Positions 22,701-33,718 are shown, numbered from the stretch's first letter. The stretch is 64,000 nucleotides of DNA from CAVZRC01 sp963777695 (GCA_963777695.1 CAVZRC010000004.1:4030001-4094000), one strand, 5' to 3'. Made by a program: numbers and translations. Notes: generated by a model not told the origin, from the letters alone.

Positions 22701-24467
22701 CATCGACCCGATGCTGGCCCCGCTGGGCGACTATGGCGGGCCGACCCAGACCATGGCCCTCCTGCCCGGCAGCCCGGCCATCGCCGCGGGCGACGGCTAT
22801 GCCGACCCCACCGACCAGCGCGGCGAGCCCCTCGCCTCGCCTCCGGACATCGGTGCCTTCCAGACCCAAGCCGGCTCGCTCGTCGTCAATGCGATTTCGA
22901 CAGTCACGGCCGCCGCGGTGAATGCACCCGTCGGCTCCATCACCGTCACGCTCAACGAGCCCGCCGGCCCGGGCTTCTTCACTACAGGTGCGCTGACCCT
23001 GACCGACAACGGCGAATCCGACCTGATCACCGACGCCGTTTCCATCACCCTCGTCTCCGGCTCGACTTCCACTTACTCGATCGGCGGCCTCTCCACCCTG
23101 ACGACCGCCGAGGGATCCTACACCCTCACCGTCAACGCCGCCGACATCTTCGATCCCGACTTCAACACGGGGACCGGCTCGCTTTCGACGTCATGGCTGA
23201 TGGACACGACCCCGCCCACCAGCCACGCCAATGCGCTGGCGGCCCGCGGGACCAGCCTCAGCTTCCCCGTCTCCGTCACCGGCTCGGATCCCACCGCGGC
23301 CGATGGCGGCCCCGCCTCGGGCGTCGCCACCTACGCCATCTACGCCTCGATCAACGGCGGGACCTGGTCGCCATGGACCACCGTCCCGGCCTCCAATCCG
23401 ACGGCCACCTACACCGGCCAGAGCAACACCACCTATTCCTTCTACAGCATCGCCACGGACCTCGCCGGCAACGTCGAGAACAAGAGGCCAACCATCGAGG
23501 GCAGCACCTACCTGCCCGACCTGACACCGCCGGTCACCGTCGTCAACGCCACGACCGGGACCAATCCCAGCACGGTCAATGGCACGACCGGCACCTTCAC
23601 CCTCGACCTCACCGGCAACGATCCCGGCGGCGCCGCCCTGACCTATTTCGAGGTCTTCGTCTCGGTCAACGGCGGCACCTACCACGAGGTCGGCCCCTAC
23701 GCCATCCCCGCCGGCTTCGCCGACAGCAGCGGCCACTATCACTCGACGATCGCCTATCAGGGCCTCACCGATGGCCAGTCGCACAGCTATGAGTTCTACA
23801 GCATCGGGCTCGACGCGGCCGGCAACCTCCAGGGCTGCGCCGAAGGGTCCCAACGTGACCTTCGCCAACCAGGTCTTCGCGTTAGCCCAGCCGAATCAGC
23901 TCCAGGTCAGCAGCTTCACGGTCGAGCACGGCAGCCCGAGCCGATCGTTCATCCAGTACCTCGACCTCGGCTTCAACGAGAGCGACAGCCAGAGCGGCGC
24001 CGAGCTGTCGGCGATCGTCAACTCGATCGGGACCGCTTCGCCGGACATCACGATCTACAAGTACGACCTGAACGGCGACGCGTCGAGCAAGGTGTCGGTC
24101 CCGCTGATGAGCCCGACGATGCTCACGGTGCTCGACCACGCCATCGAGATCAACTTCGGATCGGGTGGCATCGGCAACAGCCCGACGACCGCGCCGGACG
24201 GCTATTACGAGGTGGACATCAAGCTGCCCAACGGCCAGGTCGCCGTGCACCACTTCGACCGGCTGCTGGGCGACGTGGCGGGCGACGGGATCGTCGACCA
24301 GAACGACCTGAACGAGATCGCCGCGAGCATCAACGAGACGTCGGAGGTGGGCTGGGCGCCGCTCGAGCGCCTCGGTGACGGGCGACGGGACGGTGACATC
24401 GCTAGACCTGCTGCTGGCCACCCGGTCGAAGAACCGGAAGCTGGGATCGGGCCTGGCGCTGGGATGA
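13779..24467 (+). CDS. Giant beta-helix surface protein with Ig-like, cadherin-like and dockerin modules
   Basis: About 3,560 codons read across three frame breaks, near 15900, 23840 and 24365. The ATG at 13779 gives the planctomycete N-terminal pattern ending LEDRQLLASFTVTD. Next come dozens of ~20-residue parallel beta-helix (polymorphic outer-membrane-protein-like) turns such as ATLTDCTISGNSA followed by GGGLYN, repeatedly closed by a 'choice-of-anchor Q' type end (GGPTETLALLPGSPAID, DQRG, VDIGA). An Ig-like domain is at ~20080-20350. Three copies of a cadherin-like (tandem-95 type) repeat with TYTPDAGFLGTDSFTF are at ~20360-21150. A second helix block with TISGDSAGNGGG runs ~21720-22440. 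Ig/OmpL47-like modules with YSFYSIATDLAGN run ~22870-23830. The C-terminus has GDVAGDGIVDQNDLNEIAASI and TGDGTVTSLDLLLA, a dockerin-like pair of calcium loops. It is probably exported and bound to the surface as an adhesin. Large identical DNA blocks suggest recent internal duplication. Confidence 0.85.
17029..18003 (+). repeat. Internal tandem repeat copy A of the beta-helix gene (975 bp)
   Basis: It begins at TACACGGTGACCGACC and ends at the start of the next copy. It encodes YTVTDLRDTAG to GTVDIGAYE. Long runs are identical to copy B, and its second half also recurs at ~16230-16990 and, in part, at ~15260-15730. Confidence 0.85.
18004..18972 (+). repeat. Internal tandem repeat copy B of the beta-helix gene (969 bp)
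   Basis: Directly follows copy A in the same phase, from YTVTDPADTAG to VDIGAYE. A further partial copy with the same opening (YTVTDPADTAGSSSD) appears at ~21166-21700. Near-identity at the DNA level shows recent duplication or gene conversion. Confidence 0.85.
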
Positions 24468-24645
24468 GCGATCGAGTGCCAATGAGCGCAATGAGTTGAC
24501 CGTCTGGATCGATCCAATTCGAGATGATCATCCGACCAGCCGAGGGCACCCAGCCTTCGGGGGTCGGCTTGCGGAATCAACAGGATCATTCGGCACTCCG
24601 CGGATCGCTACGCAATAAAAGTCGAGTCTTCCCGAAGAGTCCTTT

Positions 24646-24672
24646 GGGGCCCCGACGCGCGCGTCGGGCCCC
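24646..24672. terminator. GC-rich hairpin between the beta-helix and lipoprotein genes
   Basis: GGGGCCCCGACGC paired with GCGTCGGGCCCC with one bulged base. There is no strong T-tract, so factor-independent termination is uncertain. It lies 41 bases before the next ATG. The rest of the gap 24468-24712 shows nothing clear. Confidence 0.4.
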
Positions 24673-24712
24673 TGGTACTCATATTCCATCGTCATTCGCG
24701 GAGACTCACCAC

Positions 24713-27256
24713 ATGGACGGACATCTCGAACGAACGGCCTCCTGGCTCCGTCTGGCTCCAGGAGTGGTCTTGCTGGGCTTTGCGCTCATAATGGCCGGGT
24801 GTGAAGGGGTGCGAGAGGATCGCACGATCGAGTTCGCGCCGTCGGGCGACGCGGTCGGCTTCCAGCACGGCGATCAGGGTGTCTTCGTCGCGGACAAGGA
24901 CGGAGGGGGCCTCAAGAAGGTCTTCCAACCCGGTGCCGATGTCCTGGCCACCAGCACGCCGTCTTGGTCGCCGAAGGGGCGTCGGCTTGTGTTCACCACG
25001 GCCAAAGCGGCCGACGGCGACGCGGCCGCCATGGCCCGGACGCAGGGACAAATCCAGGCCCTCTTGCGGAACGGCTCCGACCCCAATCCGGCCGGCGAGG
25101 TGTTCTTCGAGGCGGCCGTCGTCTACACTTGCTGGCTACGCGACGAGGCCAGCGGCGAGCCGCCGGTGAAGCTCTTCGACGCGAAGTGCGACCATGTCGG
25201 CTACGTCGCCGCGAACCTCGCCGTGCGATGGCATCCGCAGGGCGATCGCATCCTCTATGTCGATCGCGTCTCCGGCGGGCGCCACGCCCTGTTCGCTTAC
25301 GACCTGAAGACCAAAGCGTCGCGGAAGGTCTTCCCCCATGAGGCCCCTGCGCTCGTCTTCGACTGGTCGCCGGATGGCAAGCACCTCGCCTGCGTAATGG
25401 GCACCATGGGCGCCGTTGGCGGCAACGGCGCGGAGGAAGATGGCCTCTGGATCGGTCAGCCGGATGCGGATCCCGCTTCGTGGTGGCACGTGCCGGGCTC
25501 GAACGAGCTGGCGAGCGCCGAGCTGGGATCGCTCCTGGAACAGCTCCGCGCCACGCGACCGGCCTGGACGGCCGACGGCCGGTCGTTCGCCTTCGTCACC
25601 CATCGTCGTGGATCGTCTCAGAGCGATCCCGGCGAGTCACGACTGTGGTTGGGCGGGCTCGCCGATCGCCGAGTCGAAGCCATCGCGAAGGAACCGGCCC
25701 GACTCCACGACCTGCACTGGTCGCCTCGCGGTGATCGGCTGGGCCTGGTACGTGGCGGGATCGAGCCGAGGCCTGTCGCGATCGCGACGCCGGCGACACC
25801 CCCGGGCCAGACGGCGACGCTCCACATCTGGGACCGCGCCGGCGGGCTCTCCAGCCCGCTCAACAAGCGGCCGGTGCGACAGTTTGCCGGCTGGTGCGCC
25901 GCCGGAGATCACCTGGCGTATGTCGTCCCCGATGGCGTCCTGGGCGAGGATCAGCCGCTCTGGTCGTTCTTGATAGTCCCCGACTCCCTGGCTCGCGACG
26001 CCGTCGTCATCGAAAACGGGAAGGGTGCAAGTTCGGGAACATCCAGGACGGCGTTTGCCGGCCTGCGCGTCACGTTCCCCCACTGGTCGCCCTCGTCGGA
26101 CGATGATGTGCTTTCGCTCTGGTGTACGTTCAGCCCGTCGCACCGGTCGGTCCTCTCCCGGTTCCTGGGGGGTGGCCTGCGCTCGGGCGACCCGGCGGCG
26201 CTCCTGGACGCGCGGACCGGAACCCTGGCCTGGATGGCCGTCAGCCCGCTCGAAGAGGCGCAGATCGGACATTACCACCAGCTCAAGCGCGCCTACAACG
26301 AGGCGTGGCAGCGGTACAAGAGCGCCGAGACCGCCCTCGCGAAAGCGAGCTCGACTCCGGATCCCGAGCCGAAGACGGCCACGGAATGGCTCAGTCGGTT
26401 GTTGTCGCCTCGTGGGATCGCGGTCTTCGAGTACCACTGCCTGGCGAAACTGGGGCGGCCGGATGAGGCGCGTGCCAAGCTCGACTCGTTCCGGAAAACC
26501 TACCCGCCCCAGCTCCCCGCGCGGCCCGCACAGAACGGCCAGACGATCGCCGACGGCTCCGAATTCCCCCTCGATCAGCCCTGGCTTCGAGATGCCCTCC
26601 AACCGGGCGGCGTCTCGGCGCGTCTCCTCCAGGATCTTTATCTCGCCGAGGTCCTCCTCAGCCTGGACGCGAGCGCGGATGCACGCGATTACTTCCGCTC
26701 GATGATCGCGCCGGGCTCCGCCGAGACCGACACCGTGCGGCTCAGCGCGGCCGTGGTGCTCTCCCAGATCCTGCTCATCGAGGGCAAGCATGACGAGTAC
26801 GCGGAGCTCGTCACCGAGACCCTGGCCCCTACGCTCCTGAAGCTGCACCGATCCTTGCCCACCACATCCCCTGCCAACACGCTCGATCTGGCTCGACACG
26901 TGCCGGATCTCGTCGGCGGGCTGGCCTTGCTGCCGCTCACGTCCGGCACATTCCTCTCGGGGCTCTCGGACGCCCGCTCGAAATTGGTGGCGGAACGCTG
27001 GGAAGCCCTGCGGGATCAAGCCAAGGATGATCTCGAACGCCTCGCCGTCGACCTGGTCCTGGAGGCGTCCTACCGACAGCTCGGCCAGACGGTCCGGCGG
27101 TCTCAGGCCGTCGAACGGATCAAGGCCAACTCGACGCTGGCCGCCGCCGGCGCGAGCGTCGGTAACAACCTGTCCGGCGGGATCACCGACGAGATCATCG
27201 ATGCATTGCGCACGCTCGTCTCCGGTACCGCGTTGGGAACACCGGCGCCGCGGTAG
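24713..27256 (+). CDS. Lipoprotein with TolB/WD40-like beta-propeller
   Basis: About 847 residues from the ATG at 24713. A signal peptide ends in the lipobox LIMAGC (Cys near residue 27), so lipidation and envelope location are expected. The next ~450 residues contain TolB-like propeller strands: PSWSPKGRRLVFTT, RWHPQGDRILYVDR, FDWSPDGKHLACVM, LHWSPRGDRLGLV and FPHWSPSSDDD. The C-terminal ~300 residues are helical and TPR-like (FEYHCLAKLGRPDEARAKL). No enzyme motif was found. It may be a scaffold or sensor. It is convergent with the DUF3179 gene; the upstream neighbour is the beta-helix gene on the same strand but ~245 bases away. The gene is intact in one frame. Confidence 0.8.
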   Translation: MDGHLERTASWLRLAPGVVLLGFALIMAGCEGVREDRTIEFAPSGDAVGFQHGDQGVFVADKDGGGLKKVFQPGADVLATSTPSWSPKGRRLVFTTAKAADGDAAAMARTQGQIQALLRNGSDPNPAGEVFFEAAVVYTCWLRDEASGEPPVKLFDAKCDHVGYVAANLAVRWHPQGDRILYVDRVSGGRHALFAYDLKTKASRKVFPHEAPALVFDWSPDGKHLACVMGTMGAVGGNGAEEDGLWIGQPDADPASWWHVPGSNELASAELGSLLEQLRATRPAWTADGRSFAFVTHRRGSSQSDPGESRLWLGGLADRRVEAIAKEPARLHDLHWSPRGDRLGLVRGGIEPRPVAIATPATPPGQTATLHIWDRAGGLSSPLNKRPVRQFAGWCAAGDHLAYVVPDGVLGEDQPLWSFLIVPDSLARDAVVIENGKGASSGTSRTAFAGLRVTFPHWSPSSDDDVLSLWCTFSPSHRSVLSRFLGGGLRSGDPAALLDARTGTLAWMAVSPLEEAQIGHYHQLKRAYNEAWQRYKSAETALAKASSTPDPEPKTATEWLSRLLSPRGIAVFEYHCLAKLGRPDEARAKLDSFRKTYPPQLPARPAQNGQTIADGSEFPLDQPWLRDALQPGGVSARLLQDLYLAEVLLSLDASADARDYFRSMIAPGSAETDTVRLSAAVVLSQILLIEGKHDEYAELVTETLAPTLLKLHRSLPTTSPANTLDLARHVPDLVGGLALLPLTSGTFLSGLSDARSKLVAERWEALRDQAKDDLERLAVDLVLEASYRQLGQTVRRSQAVERIKANSTLAAAGASVGNNLSGGITDEIIDALRTLVSGTALGTPAPR

Positions 27257-27299
27257 GAGTGCCGCGCCGGATTCAAGTCAACGGGTTCCGGGCCGGTCA

Positions 27300-28374
27300 T
27301 CAGACGACCGGTAGACCTCGGTATCGGGGAACCGCGCAGACCCAGGCGAACCAGAGCGTATGGATCACCAAGGCGGCTTGCGGCACGCCGACAATGCGGA
27401 CGCCGTCGGCCGCCGGGTCAACGGCGATCTCGACGGGGTCGCCGCCGATGCGATCGACGATCGTGGCCCGGCCCGCGGCCTTGAGTGCGTTGAACGGGGT
27501 AGGCTCGGGACTCTCCGCCGTGGCTGATGCCGATGATCCGCGCCTTGTTCCGCAATCGCGGGTCGATAGGGAGGTCCTGGAAGCGAGGATCTAGCGCCTC
27601 GGTCTCGAGATAGGCTCGATGCGGATCGGAGCTGTAGGCGTAGTCATGGCCGGTCTGGAAATTGACCACGGTCGAATCGGGATGCGACCGACGCCAGGCT
27701 CCGAAGGTCGTCAGCTCCCAGCCGTCGATGTGTCGCAGGGTCCGGCCGGCCATCGGGCCGCTGATGGCCGTCGAGGTCATCTGCGACCAGAGGGCCTGAT
27801 CCGTCCGGTCGAAGAAGAGCATGTTCGACTGGTAGACCGCGCCGGAGACGCCGAATTCGTAGACCTTGTCGTCCAGGCGGCGATCGAAGACGGTCACCGA
27901 GTCGCATAGCGAGCAATAGGTAATCGCCAGGTCGGTCCGGCCCAGGTGGTCATTGACCAGCTCGTGCCAGTTGAGCACGTTGATCGGATAGGCCCGCGAG
28001 ACGCCGTCGACCGTCAGGCCGACGATCCGGCTGGCCGGCTCCAGGAAGGTCGCGGCGGCGACCGGCGACGTGGGAGGATTCGTCAGCGCCTTGATGCCAT
28101 CCTTGGGCTGCCGGCTCCGGAGGATCATCTCCGGCGGGACCTTCAGGTTCTCCACATTGAAGTCGGACGCGATCGGCGGCACGGCCGGGTCTGGGCCTCG
28201 CCTCCTCAGCACGTCCGAGGGGGCGGAGGGCGTCGGGGCCGGCCCCGGTCGTCGGCGTGGCGACTCGACCGACAGGACGATCCCCGCCGTCGCGGCGAGC
28301 CCGAGTCCGATGAGAGCCAGGATGAGCGCCTTCGCCCGGGACGGGCGTGCCGGCGGGATAGCTGAGGTTTCCAC
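27300..28374 (-). CDS. DUF3179 domain-containing membrane-anchored protein
   Basis: About 358 codons with one extra base in a C-run near 27502. The first frame (METSAIPP) has an N-terminal membrane helix (~14-33, ALILALIGLGLAATAGIVL). The DUF3179 hallmark segments follow: SRAYPINVLNWHELVND, ITYCSLCDS, YEFGVSGAVYQSNMLFFDR and SLWSQMT-like SQMTST. The second frame supplies the end: NALKAAGRATIVDRIGGDPV to FAWVCAVPRYRGLPVV, stopping at 27300. DUF3179 has no established activity; the CxxC and a conserved His suggest metal or redox binding outside the cytoplasm. It is divergent from the second ECF sigma gene. Confidence 0.82.
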
Positions 28375-28648
28375 GTTCGTGACCTCTCCGAAGGACGGCC
28401 TCTCTCGATCGTCGTCATTGTATCCGTTCCCGGGGAATTCGCCCGGCGAGATCGGCGGAGGCGGGCCTGCTTGCCGGGCGAAAATAATGATACGCGGGGC
28501 TCGCCGTAGGAATTGCGTCGGGAGAATCGGCGGATTAGAGTGTTATTAGTTTCTTAAGACCCATGATGCCGATGAGGATACCGCGCCATCACCCGCGCGT
28601 GGGGTCTGGGTCGCGCCGGAGCCTCTTTCACGAGAAGGATCGCCCCCC
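28375..28648. other. Divergent gap between the DUF3179 and ECF sigma genes
   Basis: About 270 bases that must hold promoters for both genes. An AT-richer patch lies at ~28535-28560 (GTGTTATTAGTTTCTTAAG), but I cannot assign -35/-10 boxes with confidence. Confidence 0.4.
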
Positions 28649-29248
28649 GTGGGCCGAACCGAGGAATCTCACACACGGATCACCCTGCTGGGTCGCCTGG
28701 GTCGAGACCAGAGCGATCCGGCCGCCTGGTCCGAGTTCGTCGAGCATTACGGCCGGAAGATCTATGGATGGTGCCGGGTCTGGGGCCTCCAGGATGCCGA
28801 CGCCCAGGACGTGACCCAGCATGTGTTGCTCAAGCTGGTCGCCGGCTTCCGCGACTTCCAGTACGAGCCGGGCCGGAGTTTCCGGGCTTGGCTCAAGACC
28901 GTCACCCATCACGCCTGGCACGACTACCTCAAGGCGCGGCAGCGGCCCGGCCGGGGCAGCGGCGACAGCTCCATCCTCCGGCTGGTCGACAACGTCGAGG
29001 CCCCGGACGACCTCTCGGTCCGCCTCCAGGACGCGTTCGATCGGGAGCTGCTGGAAGAGGCGATCGCACGCGTGCGGCTCCGGATCGAGCCGAGGACCTG
29101 GGACGCGTTCCGCCTGCTGGCCCTCGATGACTGGTCCGGGGCCCAGGCGGCCCGGCACCTGGGCATGAAGGTCGCCACGGTGTTCGTCTCCAGGGGCAAG
29201 GTGCTGAAGATGATTCGCGAAGAAGTGGACCGGTTGAGCCGGAATTGA
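28649..29248 (+). CDS. ECF sigma factor, second copy, upstream of a kinase-WD40 gene
   Basis: An intact 199-residue ECF sigma factor starting at GTG with GAGAAGGA about nine bases before it. Region 2 has WSEFVEHYGRKIYGW, then DAQDVTQHVLLKLV and FRAWLKTVTHHAWHDYL. Region 4 has WDAFRLLALDDWSGAQAARH followed by KVATVFVSRGKVLKMIREE. A linker of ~25 residues separates the regions. It lies 30 bases before the kinase gene on the same strand, so they form an operon. The sigma/kinase pairing repeats that seen at 11.4 kb in divergent form. The kinase's N-terminal zinc motif is the likely control point. Targets are unknown. Confidence 0.9.
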   Translation: MGRTEESHTRITLLGRLGRDQSDPAAWSEFVEHYGRKIYGWCRVWGLQDADAQDVTQHVLLKLVAGFRDFQYEPGRSFRAWLKTVTHHAWHDYLKARQRPGRGSGDSSILRLVDNVEAPDDLSVRLQDAFDRELLEEAIARVRLRIEPRTWDAFRLLALDDWSGAQAARHLGMKVATVFVSRGKVLKMIREEVDRLSRN

Positions 29249-29278
29249 GCGGCGGTCCCGGCCGAAGGCAGGCTCCCC

Positions 29279-32200
29279 ATGACCGACTGCCCACCCCGCG
29301 CCGATCTCGCCCGGCTGGTGCGCGACGACCTCACCGGCGACGAGCTGCCGGCGATCGCCGAGCATGTGGAGGCATGCGCCCGCTGCCAGGAGGAACTCGA
29401 TCGGCTCGCCCGCGCCGAGGTCGAGCCGGAGTTGCGATTGCTCCGGCATACCGCCGTTGATGCCGCCCCGGCCCCGGGTGGAGCGGAGTTCGACGCGTTC
29501 CTGTCGCGAGTCGGCCGCGAGCTGGTCCTGCCGGACGAAGGCGGGCGCCTCGGGTCGGCACCGCCCTCCCCGAAGAACGGGGACCTGCCGGCGATCGACG
29601 GCTACACGGTCCTCGGCGAGCTGGGGCGCGGCGGGATGGGCGTGGTCTACAAGGCCCTGCACCTCCGCCTGAACCGGCTGGTCGCCCTCAAGATGATCCT
29701 CGCCGGTCCGCAGTTGGCCCCGAAGGCGCGCGAACGCTTCGGCCACGAGGCCCGGGCCGTCGCGCGGCTGAGGCACCCGAACATCGTCCAGGTCTACGAT
29801 TTCGGCGAGCAGGATGGCCGCCCCTATTTTTCGATGGAGCTGGTCGCCGGCGGCAGCCTGGCCGGCCGGCTCGACGGTGCCCCCCGGCCCGCGCGGTGGT
29901 CGGCGCGGCTGGTCGAGGTGCTCGCGCGTGCGGTGGACTATGCGCATCGGAATGGTGTCCTCCACCGCGACCTCAAGCCCGGCAATATCCTCGTCGAAGC
30001 CTGGGGCGGCGGCGGTGTCGAGGGTGACGACCGCGCCGACGCGCCCCTCGAGCCGGATGATCCCCCGCCGGTGAAGGTCACCGATTTCGGCCTGTCCAAG
30101 GAGATCACCGATTCGGCCGTCTCGCAGACGCAGACCGGGACCGTGCTGGGCACTCCGTGCTACATGTCGCCGGAGCAGGCGCGGGGCCGGAGTGCGGCGA
30201 TCGGGGCGACCTCCGACGTCTATGCGCTGGGGGTCATCCTCTACGAGCTGCTGACGGGCCGCCCGCCGTTCCACTCGGCCTCGCCCCTGGACACGCTCTT
30301 GCAGGTGGCGCACGAGGTGCCGGTCTCGGTCCTGCGGCTCCAGCCCCGGGTCCCGCACGACCTGGCCACGATCTGCATGAAATGCCTGGAGAAGGAGCCT
30401 CGCGAGCGCTACCCGACGGCCTGGGACCTGGCCGAGGAACTGCGACGGTTCCTCGACCACGAGCCGATCCGCGCGCGCCGGTGGGCGTCGCCGGCCGGCT
30501 GCGGCGGTGGGGGCGTCGCAACCCGTCGCTGGCGGCGATGATCGGGGTGCTGGGCCTGGTCACGGTCGCGGGCTTCGCCGCGGTCCTGGCCGAGTGGCGC
30601 GTGGCCGTGCGCGACCGCCAGCAGGCCGAGGCCCTGGCGGCCTCCGAGGGCGCCGCGCAGGCCGAGGCGCGAGGGGCCCGACGGAGTGCCGAGCGCGCCA
30701 ACGTCGGGCTGATCATCGACCGGGCGCTGGGCCTGTGCGAGGGCGGCGAGGTGGCCGCAGGGCTCATCTGGCTCGGGCTGGGCCTGGAGCGGGCCGAGGT
30801 CGTCGGCGCCGAGGAATTGACGCCGGCCATCCGGTCGAACCTCGCGGCCTGGGCCGGCCGCCTGCTGGTCCCGCACACCAGCCCGCCGCAGGGCGCTTCC
30901 ACCATGTCGGTCGCCTTCAGCCCGGACGGCCGCTACCTGCTCTCGGGCGCCTGGGACTCGAAGTGGGGCCATCCCGGCCCCGGCCAGGCGCAGCTCTGGC
31001 TCCCGGAGACCTGGAAGCCGGCCGGTGCGGCGAAGCTCCATCCGGGTCCGGTCATGGCCGTCGCGTTCGGCCCCGACGGCCGTCGGGCGCTGACCGGCAG
31101 CCAGGACGGCACCATCCGGCTCTGGGACACCGCGACCGACCAGGCCGTCCTGCCGGCGCGATCGCTCGCGTACCGCCTCAAGGCCCTGGCCTTCAGCCCG
31201 GACGGGTCCCGGTTCGTGACCGCGGGCCAGACACCGGACGGCGCCGGCGTGGTCGATCGCTGGGACGCCGCCACCGGCGAGCCGCTCGGCCCTCCCTTGA
31301 TCGAGCCGGGTCCCGTCGAGTCGGTCGCCATCAGCCCGGATGGCCGGCTGATCCTCGGCGGTTGCGGGCGGGTCGAACGCGGCGGCGGGCCCGTCGGCGG
31401 CATCGCCCGGCTCTGGGACGCCGCCACGGGGCGGCCGGTCGGCCGCGCGCTGATGCACTCCGACGCGGTGAAGTCCGTCGCCTTCAGCCCCGACGGCAAG
31501 ACCATCCTGACCGGGTGCGACGACGCCATGGCCCGCTTGTGGGATGCCGAGACGGGCCGTCGCGTCGGCGTGCCCCAGCCGCATGCCTACCCCGTGCTGG
31601 CCCTGGCATTCAGCCCGGACGGCAAGACCGTGGTCAGCGGCGGCGGCCGGACCAGGCCCCTGGGCTCGGACGTCGGCGAGGTCCGGCTCTGGGACATCGC
31701 CACCGGGAAGCTGCTCGTCGGCCCCCAGTCCCTCGACACGCTCATCCATTCAGTCGCCTTCCGCCCCGACGGGCGATCGCTGGCCTCGGGCAGCCGGGAC
31801 GGGCGGATCCGGATCTGGGACGTGGGCCACCTCCGCCCGATCCGCGAGTGGAGCCGCCCGATGCCCGTGCTGGCCCTGGCATACAGCCCGGATGGGAAGC
31901 TCGTGATCACGGGAGGGGGCCGCTACGAAGAGAAGCTGCCGGGCAATTCGGACGCGGGTCCGCAGTCGGTGCCCAGTCGGTCCGCCGAGGGTGCCTCTGC
32001 CGGTCGCGGGTTGGCCTGGCTCGACGACGCCGTGGCCGGCCGCGAGGTCGTCGCGACGCTGGAGCACTCGGCGCCGGTCGAGAGCGTGGCCTTCAGCCCG
32101 GATGGCCGGACCATCGCCACGGGGTCCCGAGACGGCCTGCTCCGGCTCTGGGACGCCGGCGGCCGGCCGCTGTGCCCGCCCCGGACCCAGGGCGGGCACG

Positions 32201-33036
32201 TCAACTGCTTGTCCTTTCGCCCGGACGGCCTTGCCGTGGCCGCCTGCGGCGACAACGGCCCCTCACGGGTCTGGGAGGTCCCCTCGGGGCGGTCGCTCGG
32301 ACTCCTCCTGGGCCACCATCTACCCGACCGCGCCGTCGCGTTCAGCCCGGATGGCCGGTCGATCGCCACGGCCAGCCGCGACGGCGCCGTACGGGTCTGG
32401 GATGCGACCACGCTCCGCCCCGCCGGCATCCCGATGGGCCACGGTTCGGAGGTGATGACCCTCGCCTTCAGCCCGGACGGCGCCACCTTGATCACCGGAT
32501 GCGCCGGCAAGGTCCGATTGTGGGACCTGGCCACTCATCAGTTGCGCGTTCCCCCCTTGCCGCATAACGGGGTCGTGTGGACGGTCGCCTACAGCGGGGA
32601 CAGCACGCGGTTCCTGACCGTCGCCGGCACGGAGTTCCGCGACTGGGGCTTCGTCCGACTCTGGGACGCGGCGACCGCCCGGCCCTATGGTCCCCCGCTG
32701 CCGCAACGGATCTCGGTCACCGCGACGGCCTTCCATCCCGCCGGCCGGATCGTCGCCACCGGTGGCTGGGAGGGAGACGTGCGGATCTGGGACGTGGCCA
32801 GCGGCCGGCCGGTCGGCCCCGCGCTACCCCAGCGCGGCAGCGCCCTGGCGCTGGCGTTCGATCCGGCCGGCCGGACGCTCGCCGCCGCGGGCGAGGACGG
32901 CACCTGTCGCATCTGGGCCGTCCCCGACCCGGTCCAAGGGCCCGCCGGGCGGGTCCGCGAATGGATCGAGTCGCTCACCGGCCTGGAAATCGACGAAGAC
33001 GGGGCCATCCAGTCGCGACCCCACATCGGTCCCTGA
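29279..33036 (+). CDS. Zinc-finger anti-sigma/Ser-Thr kinase fused to WD40 propellers
   Basis: About 1,250 codons with one missing base near 30478 (PIRARR to VGVAGRLRRWGRRNPS). The N-terminus has HVEACARC (residues ~29-36), an anti-sigma-type zinc motif. The kinase domain (~105-385) has GRGGMGVVYKA, VALKM, HRDLKPGNILV, TDFGLSK and MSPEQARG, all intact. One membrane helix follows the RRNPSLAA segment (~425-445), then a short helical linker. About fifteen WD40 units run to the end, such as VAFSPDGRTIATGSRDG and VRLWD. That is enough for two propellers. Topology suggests a cytoplasmic kinase with extracytoplasmic propellers that may sense a ligand or partner. It is co-transcribed with the ECF sigma 30 bases upstream. 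Confidence 0.88.
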
Positions 33037-33340
33037 CCCCTTGCTCTTTTTCGGTCCGGTCGGGAGGTCTGCGCCCGACGCGTCCCGATTCCTGCGGTGT
33101 TCGACGAGGAATCGGCGGAAAATCGCGGATGCGCCGTTAGGTTTTCGGGGTGAGCCCAGTAATAGCCTTGCGAAATCAGCGAGTCGGCCGGTCCGCGCAG
33201 GGCGGCTCATGATTTCGCGGGTCTCTTCGTGTGCTATCGTTCTCTTGGTCGGACTTGGTTAACCTGTGCCGGTCACATCGAGGGGCGGAACGGAAAGAGG
33301 TCTTCCGGACGGAAAAATACCGTGCAACATCGCTCGGTAC
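33037..33340. other. Gap after the kinase-WD40 gene
   Basis: About 300 bases with no supported gene. Nothing terminator-like was recognised. The DUF1559 promoter follows directly. Confidence 0.4.
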
Positions 33341-33368
33341 TTGACCTCGTAAACCAACAAGCTAAACT
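33341..33368 (+). promoter_or_regulatory. Promoter of DUF1559 gene 1 (TTGACC-16-TAAACT)
   Basis: TTGACC at 33341-33346 and TAAACT at 33363-33368, 16 bases apart. The same boxes and spacing, with flanking TACTTGACC and CAAGCTAAACTC conserved, occur before the second DUF1559 gene at 46873. Conservation between paralogues in otherwise diverged DNA is the main support. Confidence 0.7.
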
Positions 33369-33600
33369 CGCTATTCATCTTATAAGAGCTACACCGCCCC
33401 AATCCTCCCGGAGCCCGCGCTTTCGCTCTCCGAGTGAAATACGCGGATTTGTTTGGTTTTGCGCACGCCCCGTTCGCCAAAAAAGCTAAAAATGTCGGAG
33501 ATTCGACCACATTCGGCAGCTTTGCTGTGTGCGTTCGTGACTTCTTTGGCCGCCGCTCTCCACCCCACCCGGGCCCGGCCAAGACCCACCCGGGGCGGCG

Positions 33601-33660
33601 GATGACGCGGAGTGTTGCTGTGGGGATGTCCTCGAAGTTTCGGCTTTGACGATGCCGTCC
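33601..33660 (+). promoter_or_regulatory. Conserved leader motif of DUF1559 gene 1
   Basis: Part of a ~350 nt untranslated leader. It contains GACGCGGAG, then GGGATGTCCTC, then GACGATG and CGTC. The same ordered motifs lie at 47130-47185 in the second leader. A GC-rich potential stem (CGCCGC...GGGGCGGCG, ~33550-33601) precedes it here. Function is inferred only. Confidence 0.5.
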
Positions 33661-33718
33661 TGCAACCGTGTAGGGACTTTTCCTAAGATCTTCCCAGTCT
33701 CCAAGGAGTCGCTTCACC

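Noticed and set aside
24646..24672. A strong intrinsic terminator
   Set aside because: The hairpin is GC-rich but lacks a T-tract on either side; listed only as a low-confidence termination candidate.
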